Source: Schistocerca nitens (taxonomy: Eukaryota > Arthropoda > Insecta > Orthoptera > Acrididae). From it: 64,000 nt of DNA. The stretch lies in contig NC_064617.1 in assembly GCF_023898315.1 (NCBI RefSeq), forward strand, positions 711,533,202 to 711,597,201. The letters run 5' to 3'. The position numbers were made by a program, and so were the translations under genes. Below the pieces are notes generated by a model. The model was not told the origin of the DNA and did not search any database. It was given only the letters and a program-made list of their open reading frames with translations. Below, piece after piece: positions 41,001 through 52,280 of the stretch. How positions within the stretch are numbered: position 1 is the stretch's first letter; every line of letters starts with the position of its first letter.

Positions 41001-41715
41001 CTTCTTGTTTCTGTTGTAGTGCTGATCATTACAATTACGGCTTTTCCCTCCAAAACCTAGGACGCTTTCTCTGTGACCCTGTAAATACCAGAGCTAAACA
41101 ATGTAGAACAACAATGTATGTTACAAGCATAGCATTCTATATTACTTCATTTCGTTATTTGTAACATTTTAAAATTGTACGTCGACTTTAGATGACATGT
41201 CAATCATAGATGTTCTTAAGAGTAAATTAATATGGAGTTTGTCGTTCTTCTTTTCAAACATTCACATACCCGCTTCTTCGTTCCTTATTGTCTTTTGGGG
41301 ATTGCAGTTGTAGTAATTAAAGTAGGCACAAATGCATTGATCAAAAATAAATGATTAGCGTACTTTCTCTTTACACCATTCCTTTCTTGTTGCTCCCATG
41401 GCGATGGACTGTTTTCTATCGCAATCAGTAAGCGTGAATGGAAGCTACCGTACAGATAGAGGGATCTATATTTATTCTTGGCAGAACTAATTACATACTG
41501 ACATAATTGTCGGTATTTCTTTCGTTTCCTAAAAGTTATAAATATTTCGATTTCGGAAAAGAAGCTCTGGATTTCGCCAAGATTCGAAGAAGAAGGTCCC
41601 TTACGTACTGGTTGTATCGAGTAAGATGTGTAGACGGCGGTTTGAAAGCGGACAGAAGTAATACGAGGAAGGGCGTCCCTTACCTGAGGGATCGCTACCT
41701 GGCGAAGGGGGAAGT
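41001..41715. other. Unassigned stretch
   Basis: Possibly continuing decayed LINE. A minus-strand frame of 178 codons (41821 to 41285) overlaps the minisatellite and has no motif. Confidence 0.4.
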
Positions 41716-41765
41716 GTGGCAAGTGTCCGGCGTGGCAAATGTCCGGCGTGGCAATGTCCGGCATT
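41716..41765 (-). repeat. Three-unit 16-bp minisatellite, right member of inverted pair
   Basis: GTGGCAAGTGTCCGGC, GTGGCAAATGTCCGGC and GTGGCAATGTCCGGC in tandem: the reverse complement of the left array, 1.65 kb away. Confidence 0.85.
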
Positions 41766-42425
41766 CGCCATAATATATCTTGGGGGAAGAGGGAAGTAAT
41801 TTTGTGCTCCGTGTACTCCACTTCGCAGTTGAGTTTCTACTATTAGATGAGTTATTCTCCTGAAGTCGACTGCTAGTTGCCAATCGAGAACGAGGCAGCT
41901 GAAAGGGGGAGAGAAAAGCGCAGATATGTGTGCGCTGTCGCCCTGTCCCAACCGATATACGTGAGCGAGGGGAGCGGGAACGGACAAAGGCCGCTGCGTG
42001 GCCGCCGGCGGAGTGTAAACACGGGGCCTCATCCGCCTCGCAGCCCCGCCATTCAGCGCCGCTGTTGGCAGGCGTCGGGCGTGCAGCTACATACAGCAAG
42101 CACTCGTCCCACTGAGGCCTCACTGGAGCGTCTCTGTTTCCACCGCTTCCTCTCATCGAGGTTGTATTTTCTTTTTAATATCGTGCGCTGGGTGTGCAGC
42201 TCTCGGCAGGAAACAGGAATGAGCCTGTAACGTTCCGGAAAACAGGCCTATCGTTTCTCATTTTAAACAGGAAAAAACACCTGATAATACTGGGTGGCCA
42301 TAAGTGAAGTGCAGTTACTCAGGGTGGCCAAATTTTGGTTGCATTTATAGTATGGCAGCGAAACTTGGTACATATGCTAATTTTAATGCTGGAAAAAAAA
42401 ATTAGTTCCAATTTTGGCCACCAAA
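41766..42425. other. Unassigned stretch
   Basis: GC-rich part 41880-42120, then AT-rich. No gene supported. Confidence 0.45.
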
Positions 42426-42439
42426 TGCAATCTGGCGCC

Positions 42440-42645
42440 CGCGTCTCGTGGTCGTGCGGTAGCGTTCTCGCTTCCCACGCCCGGGTTCGATTCCCGGTGG
42501 GGTCAGGGATTTTCTCTGCCTCGTGATGGCTGGGTGTTGTGTGCTGTCCTTAGGTTAGTTAGGTTTAAGTAGTTCTAAGTTCTAGGGGACTGATGACCAC
42601 AGATGTTAAGTCCCATAGTGCTCAGAGCCATTTGAACCATTTTTT
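42440..42645 (+). mobile_element. SINE-B (Gly-like tRNA head), full length
   Basis: CGTCTCGTGGTCGTGCGGTAG head, GGTTCGATTCCC B box, TCAGGGATTTTCTCTGCC linker, then the SINE-A core and tail ending GAGCCATTTGAACC. Perfect 14-bp target duplication TGCAATCTGGCGCC (42426-42439 and 42646-42659). Confidence 0.96.
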
Positions 42646-43311
42646 TGCAATCTGGCGCCTTGGATGCAAAAAGAAATATAGAAATGCTTCAGTGCATAAA
42701 GAATTGGGAATGGGGTGTTGGCAGAAAAGGTCAAACAAGTGAGACAGGCATAATTTTGATTTTAGTATCAACTGACGCTTACACAATTTGTTCGATACGA
42801 GCACTGGAGACGTCGACGAGATGGTGTGAAGTGTCAGATTTGCACCTGGCGGCCAAAATTTTAAATCTGTTCTGTATTAATGCGTTAACATACCTACCAT
42901 GGACCTTGCCGTTGGTGGGGAGGCATGCGTGCCTCAGCGATACAGATGGCCGTACTGTAGGTGCAACCACAACGGAGGGGTATCTGTTGAGAGGCCAGAC
43001 AAACGTGTGGTTCCTGAAGAGGGGCAGCAGCTTTTTCAGTAGTTGCAGGGGCAACAGTCTGGATGATTGACTGATCTGGCCTTGTAACACTAACCAAAAC
43101 GGCCTTGCTGTGCTGGTACTGCGAACGGCTGAAAGCAAGGGGAAACTACAGCCGTAATTTTTCCAGAGGGCATGCAGCTTTACTGTATGGTTAAATGATG
43201 ATGGCGTCCTCTTGGGTAAAATATTCCGGAGGTAAAATAGTCCCCCATTCGGATCTCCGAGCGGGGACTACTCAGGAGGACGTCGTTATCAGGAGAAAGA
43301 AAACTGGCGTT

Positions 43312-44048
43312 CTACGGATAGGAGCGTGGAATGTCAGATACCTTAATCGGGCAGGTGGGTTAGAAAATTAAAAAGGGAAATGGATAGGTTAAAGTTATAT
43401 ATAATGGGAATTAGTGAAGTTCGGTGGCAGGAGGAACAAGACTTTTGGTCAGGCGAATACAGGGTTATAATTAGAAAATCAAATAGGGGTAATGCAGGAG
43501 TAGGTTTAATAATGAATAGGAAAATAGGAATGCGGGTAAGCTACTACAAACAGCATAGTGAACACATTATTGTGGCCAAGACAGACACGAGGCCCACGCC
43601 TACTACAGTAGTACAAGTTTATATACCAACTAGCTCTGCAGATGATGAAGAAATTGATGAAATGTATGATGAAATAAAAGAAATTATTCAGGTAGTGAAG
43701 GAAGACGAAAATTTAATAGTCATGGGCGACTGGAATTCGTCAGTAGGAAAAGGGAGAGAAGGAAACATAGTAGGTGAATATGGATTGGGGGGAAGAAATG
43801 AAAGAGGAAGCCGCCTTGTAGAATTTTGCACAGAGCACAACTTAATCATAGCTAACACTTGGTTCAAGAATCATAAAAGAAGGCTGTATACATGTAAGAA
43901 TCCTGGAGATACTAGAAGGTATCAGATAGATTATATAATGGTAAGACAGAGATTTAGGAACAAGGTTTTAAATTGTAAGACATTTCCAGGGGCAGATGTG
44001 GACTCTGACCACAATCTATTGGTTATGAACTGTAGATTAAAACCGTAG
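43312..44048 (+). pseudogene. RTE-like APE endonuclease
   Basis: Begins at LRIGAWNVRYLNRAG (43312), where a one-base loss near 43360 shifts into the 222-codon frame at 43380-44048. APE motifs in order: GISEVRW (catalytic Glu), VQVYIPTS, VMGDWNSSVG (Asp and Asn), RRYQIDYIMVR and DVDSDHNLL (SDH). The frame ends at the TAG at 44046-44048, before the RT. All catalytic blocks are visible. Confidence 0.86.
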
Positions 44049-45296
44049 AAACTGCAAAAAGGTGGGAATTTAAGGAGATGGGACCTGGATAAACTGACTA
44101 AACCAGAGGTTGTACAGAGTTTCAGGGAGAGCATAAGGGAACAATTGATAGGAATCGGGGAAAGAAATACAGTAGATGAAGAATGGGTAGCTCTGAGGGA
44201 TGAAGTAGTGAAGGCAGCAGAGGATCAAGTAGGTAAAAAGACGAGGGCTAGTAGAAATCCTTGGGTAACAGAATAAATATTGAATTTCATTGATGAAAGG
44301 AGAAAATATAAAAACGCAGTAAATTAAGCAGGCAAAAGGGAATACAAACGTCTCAAAAATGAGATCTACAGGAAGTGCAAAATGGCTAAGCAGGGATGGT
44401 TGGAGGACAAATGTAAGGATGTAGAGGCTTATCTCACTAGGGGTAAGATAGATACTGCCTACAGGAAAATTAAAGAGACCTTTGGAGAACAGAGAACCAC
44501 TCGCATGAATATCAAGAGCTCAGATGGAAACCCAGTTCTAAGCAAAGAAGGGAAAGCAGAAAGGTGGAAGGAGTATATAGAGGGTCTATACAAGGGCGGT
44601 GTACTTCAGGACAATATTATGGAAATGGAAGAGGATGTAGATGAAGATGGAATGGGAGATACGATACTGCATGAAGAGTTTGACAGAGCACTGAAAGACC
44701 TGAGACGAAACAAGGCCCCAGGAGTAGACAACATTCCATTGTAACTACTGACGGCCTTGGGAGAGCCAGTCCTGACAAAACTCTACCATCTGGTGAGCAA
44801 GATGTATGAGACGGACTTCAAGAAGAATATAATAATTCCAATCCCAAAGAAAGCAGGCGTTGACAGATGTGAAAATTACCGAACTATCAGTTTAATAAGT
44901 CACCGCTGCAAGATACTAACGCGAATTCTTTACAGACGAATGGAAAAACTGGTAGAAGCCAACCTCGGGGAAGATCAGTTTGGATTCCGCAGAAATGTTG
45001 GAACACGTGAGGAAATACTGGCCTTACGACTTATCTTAGAAAATAGATTAAGGAAAGGCAAACCTACGTTTCTAGCATCGGTAGACTTAGAGAAAGCTTT
45101 TGACAATGTTGACTGGAATACTCTCTTTCAGATTCTAAAGGTGGCAGGGGTAAAATACAGGGAGCGAAAGGCTATTTACAATTTGTACAGAAAGCAGATG
45201 GCAGTCATACGAGTCGAGGGGCATGAAAGGGAAGCAGCGATTGGGAAGGGAGTGAGACAGGGTTGTAGCCTGTCCCCGATGTTATTCAATCTGTAA
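44049..45296 (+). pseudogene. RTE-like RT, N-terminal half
   Basis: The linker is open only from 44382. The RT reads LKDLRRNKAPGVDNIPL, then an in-frame TAA (44742-44744), then a continuous frame 44757-45296 with IIIPIPKKAG, ENYRTISLISH, DQFGFRRNVGTREE, LASVDLEKAFDNVDW (motif A) and GVRQGCSLSPMLFNL (motif B). The frame ends there by frameshift. Confidence 0.86.
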
Positions 45297-46141
45297 TTGA
45301 GCAAGCAGTAAAGGAAACAAAAGAAAAATTCGGAGTAGGTATTAAAATCCATGGAGAAGAAATAAAAACGTTGAGGTTCGCCTATGACATTGTAATTCTG
45401 TCAGAGACTGCAAAGGACTAGGAAGAGCAGTTGAACGGAATGGACAGTGTCTTGAAAGGAGAATATAAGATGAACATCAACAAAAGCAAAACGAGGATAA
45501 TGGAATGTAGTCGAATTAAGTCGGGTGATGCTGAGGGAATTAAATTAGGGAATGAGACACTTAAAGTAGTAAAGGAGTTTTGCTATTTGGGGAGAAAAAT
45601 AACTGATGATGTTCGAAGTAGAGAGGATATAAATTGTAGATTGGCAATGGCAAGGAAAGCGTTTCCGAAGAAGAGAAATTTGTTAACATCGAGTATAGAT
45701 TTAAGTGTCAGGAAGTCGTTTCTGAAAGTATTGGTATGGAGTGTAGCCATGTATGGAAAAGAAACATGGACGATAAATAGTTTGAACAAGAAGAGAATAG
45801 AAGCTTTCGAAATGTGGTGCTACAGAAGAATGCTGAAGATTAGATGGGTAGATCACATAACTAATGAGGAGGTATTGAATAGAATTGGGGAGAAGAGGAG
45901 TTTGTGGCACAACTTGACAAGAAGAAGGGACCGGTTGGTAGGACATGTTCTGAGGCATCAAGGGATCACAAATTTAGCATTGGAGGGCAGCGTGGAGGGT
46001 AAAAATCGTAGAGGGAGACCAAGAGATGAATACACTAAACAGATTCAGAAGGATGTAGGTTGCAGTAAGTACTGGGAGATGAAGAAGCTTGCACAGGATA
46101 GAGTAGCATGGAGAGCTGCTTCAAACCAGTCTCAGGACTGA
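45297..46141 (+). pseudogene. RTE-like RT motif C and C-terminal domain
   Basis: Motif C reads RFAYDIVILSE (45368-45400): the usual YADD-type aspartate pair is destroyed. An in-frame TAG follows at 45419-45421, then a 236-codon frame (45431-46141) with MNINKSKTRIMEC, VKEFCYLGRKI, RKSFLKVLVWSVAMYG, RRMLKIRWVDHITNEE and RDRLVGHVLRHQGI, ending RAASNQSQD. Confidence 0.86.
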
Positions 46142-46166
46142 AGACAGCAACAACAACAACAACAAC

Positions 46167-46350
46167 CTACCAAGTTTCGTTGTGATACCATAATTACAGC
46201 TCACACTGGATCTCCGCGAGTGGCTGCATTTCAATTTCAATAACCCGGTATTTCTGTGGTTCTGTTTTGCAGTATTTACTCAGCAATAAATATAAAATAG
46301 ATAATTTGAAATCCGACAACTTCCAATTAAGAGAATTTCTTTTTTTTAGA
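46167..46350. other. Unassigned stretch
   Basis: ACCAAGTTTCGTTGTGATACCATAATTA resembles the inverted complement of a stretch near 42350-42380, so the LINE may have landed in an older element. Weak. Confidence 0.25.
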
Positions 46351-46351
46351 C

Positions 46352-46373
46352 CTTCTCCTTCTCTTTCTCTTTC

Positions 46374-46420
<47 letters not shown>

Positions 46421-46441
46421 TTCTCTCTCTCTCTCTCTCTC
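46352..46441. repeat. (CT)n microsatellite
   Basis: About 90 bp of CT and CTTT units. Confidence 0.97.
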
Positions 46442-47189
46442 GTCCTTCTTGTAAACAGAACCATTATATTTGTAAATAATAGATTTCAGCAATCAGTCGT
46501 CCTTTGGAATTTTTATTGGTAGATCTAGATTTCAGCTAGAATCTAGCCATTCTCAATGCACTATCATTTTTGATCAACGCGTGTAATGCCTGTTGGTCAG
46601 GCTTTGTCCATATTTGAATGAACTGTGCCATGACTGTCAGTGAATCAGTGAATTACTGCCTTGACCTTCCTCGATACCGAGGGCGCTCGAGTGTTGCCAT
46701 GGCCAGTACATTCTCCAGATGTGTCCTCCATGGAAACAGGTTGTCGTGGGTTGCCAAGAGGGTGGCGCAGCACCATTTACCAGCCAGCATGACTGATGAG
46801 CTAGTGGCGCCCCTATACTCCGTCAGTTTGTTTCTTAAACATAAAGCAACTTTGTAAGATATCCTGTGCTTTTTTGATGTTGTGTACTTTATCAAAAAAT
46901 TCAGTGAATTTAATCCTGTAATGTGAAGTTATATTATCACTGGGATATGACAGGGCAAAGAGAATTGTAAAGGTTAGAGCTGGTACATTTTTCAAACAAT
47001 TACTTTGAAACTTACCGACTGCATACTGCTTGCAGAGGATGGACTTGGCCGCTGGAAGTATCGCTGGCAGCACATTTGAGACACCAGGCGGACTCTTAGA
47101 CAGTGTCATTTTTCTTTTTTTTCCTTTTCTTAGCTCTTATTTCATCTCCCCCCCCCCTATGCCCATATAGGCAGGGCGGAGATCACCAT
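46442..47189. other. Unassigned stretch
   Basis: TAGATCTAGATTTCAGCTAGAATCTAGCCATTCTCAATGCAC near 46520 (a region) resembles Penelope-type terminal sequence from memory. Otherwise nothing. Confidence 0.3.
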
Positions 47190-47305
47190 CTGGGGGGAAA
47201 GACGCTTGAAACAATAACATAAAGGTGAAATATTTACAAAGAAGTAGCAGAAATGAGAACACAGCGAGAAACTTAACATCAGAATTGATGGCCACGAAGT
47301 AGATG

Positions 47306-47527
47306 TGTGACTATGGCCTCCCGTCGGGTAGACCGTTCGTCGGGTGCAAATCTTTCGATCTGACGCCACTTCGGCGACTTGCGCGTCGATGGGGATTAAA
47401 TGATGATGATTAGGACAACACAACACCCAGTCCCTGATCGGAGAAAATCTCCGACCCAGTCTGGAGTCGAAACCGGGCCCTGGGATTGACATTTTGTCGC
47501 GCTGACCACTCAGCTACCGGGGGCGGA
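47306..47527 (-). mobile_element. SINE-F copy
   Basis: Read on the minus strand: GGTAGCTGAGTGGTCAGCGCGAC (A box region), CCCGGTTTCGACTCC (B box), GGAGATTTTCTCCGATCAGGGACTGGGTGTTGTG and a body with CGACGCGCAAGTCGCCGAAGTGGCGTC (regions). I recognise this as a widespread insect SINE type. Perfect 13-bp target duplication CACGAAGTAGATG (47293-47305 and 47528-47540), inside RTE coding sequence. Confidence 0.93.
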
Positions 47528-47608
47528 CACGAAGTAGATGAAGTTAAGGTATTCTCCTACCTAAGCAGCAAAATCGCCCATGACGGTTGGAGCAATGAGG
47601 ACATCAAA

Positions 47609-47732
47609 AGCAGACTAGCACTGCCAAAAAGGGAATTCCTGACCAAGAGAAGTCTATTGGTATCAAACATAGCAGACTAGCACTGGCAAAAAGGGAATTC
47701 CTGACCAAGAGAAGTCTATTGGTATCAAACAT
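47609..47732. repeat. 62-bp direct tandem duplication
   Basis: Two copies of a 62-bp RTE segment starting AGCAGACTAGCACTG, differing at one base (CCAAAA versus GCAAAA). Confidence 0.95.
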
Positions 47733-48130
47733 AGGCCATAATTTGAGGAAGAAATTTCTGAGAATGTACTTTTGGACCACAGCATTGTATGGTAGTGAAA
47801 CACAGACTGTGGTAAAACCGGGACAGAAGAAAATCGAAGCATTTGAGATGCGGTGCAACAGACGAATGTTGAAAATTAGACTTGAGAAGCCATTGGTTAA
47901 TCAGGAGTTAAAGTGACTGAGACGGATTTGGAGGTATTTTTGGAATGCGGGACAGACGACGAGGAAAGCGGTATCATCAGCGTACTGCAGGAGGTGGACT
48001 GGTGGAGTTGGTTTGGGCATATCAGCTGCGTAAAAGGGAGGAGAGGAGAGGAAAGGATGGAGCCTAAGGACACGCCTGCAGTGGGAAGGAAGCTGGGGGA
48101 GTTGTTGTTAACTGTGGCAATGGATGGGTG

Positions 48131-48618
48131 ATTAGAGAGGAACAATCTAATAAGATTCACATAATTAATTGGAAGTGCATAAGTTTGGTCTTCGAAAAGG
48201 AGTCCGGAATGCCATATATGGTCGTAGGCATACTCAATGTCGAGGGAGACAAAAATAGCAGATTTATGGGTGTTGATCTGGTAGGATAGGAGATGGGTGA
48301 TGTGCAGGATCTGGTCATCAGAGGAGAAGGTGGGATGAAAACCACACTGGTTAATGGGAAGGAGGTGGTGTTGGTTCAGGTGTTGATGGAAGTATCAGAC
48401 AAGTTTCGAAGACCCTGCTGAACTCTGAGGTGCGACAGATGGAGCTGTAGGAGGAGCCATCAATAGGGGGTTTGCTCTGTTTGAGGAAAAGCAGGATTTT
48501 GGACGTTTCCCACAGTTCAGTACAGTAACATGTAGCGAGAACAGTGGTGTAAAGGGTTGCAATGGTAACTAAGAAGCAGACAGGACATTTTTTAGGTGTC
48601 AATAGGTAATGTGCTCAT
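48131..48618 (-). pseudogene. Jockey-like reverse transcriptase, fingers and motif A
   Basis: The frame 48602-48351 reads TLYTTVLATCYCTELWETSKILLFLKQSKPP (region) and a decayed YRPISL block as YSSICRTSEF. The next piece, about 48345-48180, reads NQCGFHPTFSSDDQILHITHLL and AIFVSLDIEYAYDHIWHSGLL, with motif A aspartate. Motifs B and C are not seen; the copy is cut off by the RTE relic. Confidence 0.72.
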
Positions 48619-48630
48619 AACCAGGGATTA

Positions 48631-48859
48631 CCGAGCGAGGTGGCGCAGTGGTTAGCACACTGGACTCGCATTCGGGAGGACGACGGTTCAATCCCGCGTC
48701 CGGCCATCCTGATTTAGGTTTTCCGTGATTTCCCTAAATCGCTCCAGGCAAATGCCGGGATGGTTCCTCTGAAAGGGCACGGCCGACTTCCTTCCCTAAT
48801 CCGATGAGACCGATGACCTCGCTGTTTGGTCTCTTCCCCCAAAAACCAACCAACCAACC
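48631..48859 (+). mobile_element. SINE-E, full length
   Basis: CCGAGCGAGGTGGCGCAGTGG head, GGTTCAATCCC B box, a body with CCGTGATTTCCCTAAATCGC and GCCGGGATGGTTCC, ending CGCTGTTTGGTCTCTTCCCCC and a (CCAA)n tail. Perfect target duplication AACCAGGGATTA (48619-48630 and 48860-48871). Inserted in the Jockey-like LINE. I recognise the family from other insects. Confidence 0.95.
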
Positions 48860-48871
48860 AACCAGGGATTA

Positions 48872-49640
48872 TGCTGCATTTTCTGTGAAGTACGTGTCTT
48901 GTCTCATGTGCTGTGATTCAGGAGTTTAATTCTCTTTGTGGTATGTTGTCCAAGTACTAGAAAATGGGGGCCACAGATGGGACAGTAGTAACTGTGCTTT
49001 CGTAGTGGGAATAGGAAGTATTCAAAGAAAGGGTCATTGAGGATTGAGAAGATGTCAGAGAGAGAGGATGCAAAGTGGTCAGCTTTGCTCAGGTTTTCAG
49101 GCAAGGTATGGTAGCTGTGCAATTGTGTGACTGTCAGTGAATCAGTGAAATACTTTTCAATAATTGAAAGAAAGTGGAGTGTAGAATTGAGTCTGATGCA
49201 TGTATGGCACCAGCCCCAGTTTTTCCAGCATTTATTAAATTCCTGGCATGTGTCTGTAATTTCTGGTGGTTTGTGTGTGTATCCCAGTCATGAGTCCTTA
49301 GGATAGAGTGGTATAGAGACAGGATTCTCAGAGAAGTGGACAGTGGGATGATTGGAATACACAGCCCTGGTTGACATGTGGGCATATTTAGCTTCCAGCA
49401 AGGATATGGCATGGGGTGTATCATCAGGTTGCTGGAAGGTTGGGGAATGGCTTAGAATCTGGGTATCTATGGATTCCTGGTAGGTATTCCAGTTGGAGCA
49501 GAAGTAGTCATGGATAACATTTGGATGGAGAATGGGATGGGGTGCAGGTAGTGTGTGGGAGATGGTGAGAAGAATAGATAGGTGGTCACTTCCAGTTGGA
49601 TAGAGGACTTCTGCAGTAAGGCATCTAAGGAGGTTGACAC
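48872..49640 (-). pseudogene. Jockey-like linker and endonuclease end
   Basis: Minus strand. GSDHLSI near 49582-49592 is the SDH block of the APE endonuclease. HTLPAPHPILHPN-like and SNWNTYQESIDTQI-like sequence follows, then PMPYPCWKLNMPTCQPGL (49424 frame) and a linker with LPENLSKADHFASSLSDIF (49122 frame). Confidence 0.65.
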
Positions 49641-50200
49641 ACTAGGACGGCATTTAGGTTGGTGTTGCTTCTAGGATGGATGTGCTATGGGATGGTGATG
49701 ATGTCATCTTTTAGGGAGTCTGTAAATGACGCAACCTCTGGAGTTTTGCTGGGGATCTACGTACTATGGTTGCTGATATCAGGCAATAAATTTGGTGGAA
49801 AAGATGCGTTCTATGTGGGCTGTAAATGCGTAGAGGATTGGGTTATTATGTCAAATGTAGATAGTAGGGGAGGTAACAGTCAGGGTTTTGAAGAAGATGC
49901 TAAGGATAACTTGTTCAGTGGGATTATTCAGAAAGGTTTGTACCCAAATGGGAACATTCTTGTGATGGCCGACTGCAACTCCAACTCTGGCCAGGGGAAG
50001 GGGGTCATCTGTATGGTGCTTATGGGGAGAGGTTCAGATGGTGTGCTAGGGTTTGAGGAACATTTCATCAAGGATGAAGGCATCGACGTTGCTTTGGAAC
50101 AGGATGTGTATTAAAAGGGGCTTCCTGGTGATTTAGGAGAAGACATCGTAAAAGAGGATGCTGTATTGCTATCGCACCATCAGAAGCGCCTAAGGAGTGG
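49641..50200 (-). pseudogene. Jockey-like endonuclease, N-terminal part (poorly preserved)
   Basis: Expected position of the endonuclease between ORF1 and the SDH block. The minus strand has several stops and I cannot place the catalytic Glu and Asp blocks with confidence. A 151-codon plus-strand frame here (49659-50114) is the antisense of this region. Confidence 0.45.
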
Positions 50201-51510
50201 AATGTGGTGGTGTAGAGATTTAAATGCGAGTGTTGATATAAATGAAAATAGTGGACTTGGTTTTGGTATTAGGTGGCTTGGGTATTAAGATAAAAAATGG
50301 AGTGGGCAGCAAGGGAAATTTGCTGTAGGTTATGCAGTCATTGGAAGCGGTGGATATTTTGGAGGACGATGATAAGGACTCTGATAATGTCCATGGCAGT
50401 GGGAGGTGGGTAAAGAGAGTTATTGATGTGAATAGGATGATCAGTAGGATGGACAGGGACATAATTCTGGTGTGGAGGGTTGTGCGTCAGCTTTGCATTT
50501 GGTGGAGTAGGTTGGGTAGGAATCATTGCACGTGCTGCAGGTGGGAGGTGATGCGAGGTTATAGTTTGAGGAAGTGGTAGGCTTTACAGTGAGGAGAGTT
50601 GGGTGGCCATTATAATGGAGGCATTTTTGGCAACGCAAGACTGGGGGAGCGATTTGAAGGGCTGGACTTTATTACAGCAGTTATAAATTAGGGACATCTC
50701 CGTGAGCACGTGATCGATGGTAGAAGGCAGAATTTGTGATGACTCGCATCAGGGAGATGGGACCTTAGATACGTCGGGCTGCGCTCGTTTCTAAGGCAGT
50801 ATTGGAACTCAGTTTGGAGACCACTTCCTCTCAGGCGCAACCTTGGTTATCATGGCAGTAATCGTGAGGAAGAAGGCGAGGAGGCTGGTGTTGTTTGGAT
50901 GGGAAGGCAGTGTGAAAGAGAGTGGGTAAGGCGTGAGGGCCGAAGGTAGTGTGAGATTTTGTAGGTGAGGTCTGAGTGGAAGTAGGGATATCTCAATCCT
51001 TGTGGATTACGATTTGGGTTGTGCGCATGTGAGGGAAGTACTTCCTGATTTTCATAGTGAGATATTTGGATCGGAATATGTATGAGGCTTTTTGGTTGCA
51101 GTGCCGGTAGAAGGGTCTGCATTAAGCGGCTTCCGAGATATTTTGGAAATAATGGGTTAGAGTGGGGGTTGGGGAATTTGAGAAGTTGGGGTATGGCGTA
51201 GTGCAGGTCGTTCCATTTGGCTTGACTAGATTTGGCTGCTTGTTGTCTGTATTGTGGGTTCTTGTGCTAACACAGTAACTTGGTGAGTTGTTAATTTTGG
51301 TGGTGTTGCGGGAGGAATGGTCGGTTTGGGATAAGTTGGAAGTGGGGGATGAACAAAGGATGTGGTAAAAGTTGTGGAAGAGTCATAGGAAGGGTAGACA
51401 ATGGATGGGGACAAGACTGTGGGAAGGGGAGAGTGGACTAGCGTGCTGGGCGAGAGGAAGTATGCAGTGACTGTTGGAACAGGGGAAGGGATGGTATAAA
51501 TGACAGAGGT
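50201..51510 (-). pseudogene. Jockey-like ORF1 with zinc-knuckle remnant
   Basis: The minus-strand frame 50638-50441 has RCQKCLHYNGH, CSTCNDSYPTYSTKC and downstream CPCPSY: Cys/His spacing like the knuckles of Jockey and R1 ORF1 proteins. The frame 51122-50850 reads LLPALQPKSLIHIPIQIS and NPQGLRYPYFHSDLTYKI, upstream of the knuckles as in such proteins. The N-terminal part is low-complexity. Confidence 0.6.
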
Positions 51511-51676
51511 TCAAAAAAATGTTCAAATATGTGTGAAATCTTATGGGACTTAACTGCTAAGGTCATCAGTCCCTAAGCTTACACACTACTTAACCTAAAT
51601 TATCCCAAGGACAAACACGCACACACACCCGTGCCTGAGGGAGGACTCGATACTCCGCCGGGATCAGCCGCACAGT
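51511..51676 (-). mobile_element. SINE-C, 5'-truncated
   Basis: Minus-strand copy with tail TTCAAATATGTGTGAAATC. Perfect target duplication AATGACAGAGGT (51499-51510 and 51677-51688). Confidence 0.94.
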
Positions 51677-51688
51677 AATGACAGAGGT

Positions 51689-52272
51689 GTTTGGAGTATT
51701 CATTGTGGGGTAAGGAGACAGATTAACTGATGGTTAATGGTGCTTACCAGCGGTGGAGTGTTGCTGAGATGGTGGGGGATGACAGCAGCAACAACCGTGG
51801 TGATGCGGTGATGACGACAGCATATGAAGGTGGCGGCGACGAAGGCAGCGAGGCAACTGCGGCGGCGGCGCGCCAGCGATGGTACGATTGCGGCGGCGGG
51901 AACAGCGATGAGACAGAGGTGAGATGTGGACTGTGACAGTGAAAATCATCCTCTAAGTGTCGATGAAGGCACACGCACACACATGGAGGAAGTCCCGAAG
52001 ATATGAATAAACTACAAACTCGCACAGGTACTGGTAGGAAGCATAGGGGAGTACCCGTACCAGTCATACCAGTCTATGCGGGACAGTAAGGTAGATGAGA
52101 GGAAAATAATGACATAGCGCTAGGGAGCACCCTATATTCCAATAGCTACTGAGAAATGAGGCAGTGGACCGCACTCGCGTGCATTTGCAAGGTGCTGTGT
52201 ATCAGCATGCGCGTTTGTCAGAAATGCGACGATCTTGGGTTGCAGAGGGCAGAGAAGAAAACTGTGACAACA
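51689..52272. other. Low-complexity stretch, possible LINE 5' end
   Basis: GGCGGCG-rich run at 51830-51900. Open frames on both strands are compositional. It may be the 5' part of the Jockey-like LINE. Confidence 0.35.
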
Positions 52273-52280
52273 GTTTATGC

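Larger units (their letters stand above)
42892..46166 (+). mobile_element. RTE-like LINE, near full length
   Basis: Plus-strand element with a 5' region (GCCGTTGGTGGGGAGGC near 42909), APE endonuclease, RT and C-terminal domain, ending in a (CAA)n tail at 46147-46166. About 3.27 kb. The coding part has at least two frameshifts and several stops, so it is dead. Fragments of its 3' end recur at 6781 and 28065, and its 5' coding region recurs at 31505. Confidence 0.88.
47190..48130 (+). pseudogene. RTE-like LINE relic 3 (C-terminal domain)
   Basis: Plus-strand, more diverged from the 42892 element. INIRIDGHEVDEVKVFSYLSSKI spans the SINE insertion site. NEDIKSRLALPKREFLTKRSLL follows, a 62-bp exact-period duplication, then KKFLRMYFWTTALYGSET and KKIEAFEMRCNRRMLKIR. 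The 3' end merges with the minus-strand Jockey-like LINE. Confidence 0.72.
48131..51510 (-). mobile_element. Jockey-like LINE, decayed, long
   Basis: Minus-strand element. Going 5' to 3' (51500 down to 48140): ORF1 with zinc knuckles, APE endonuclease, linker and RT. Three SINE or repeat insertions occur within or beside it. The plus strand looks G-rich because the coding strand is C-rich. Frames are short, so decay is extensive. Confidence 0.7.

Noticed and set aside
49659..50114. 151-codon plus-strand frame
   Set aside because: It is antisense to the Jockey-like LINE coding strand.
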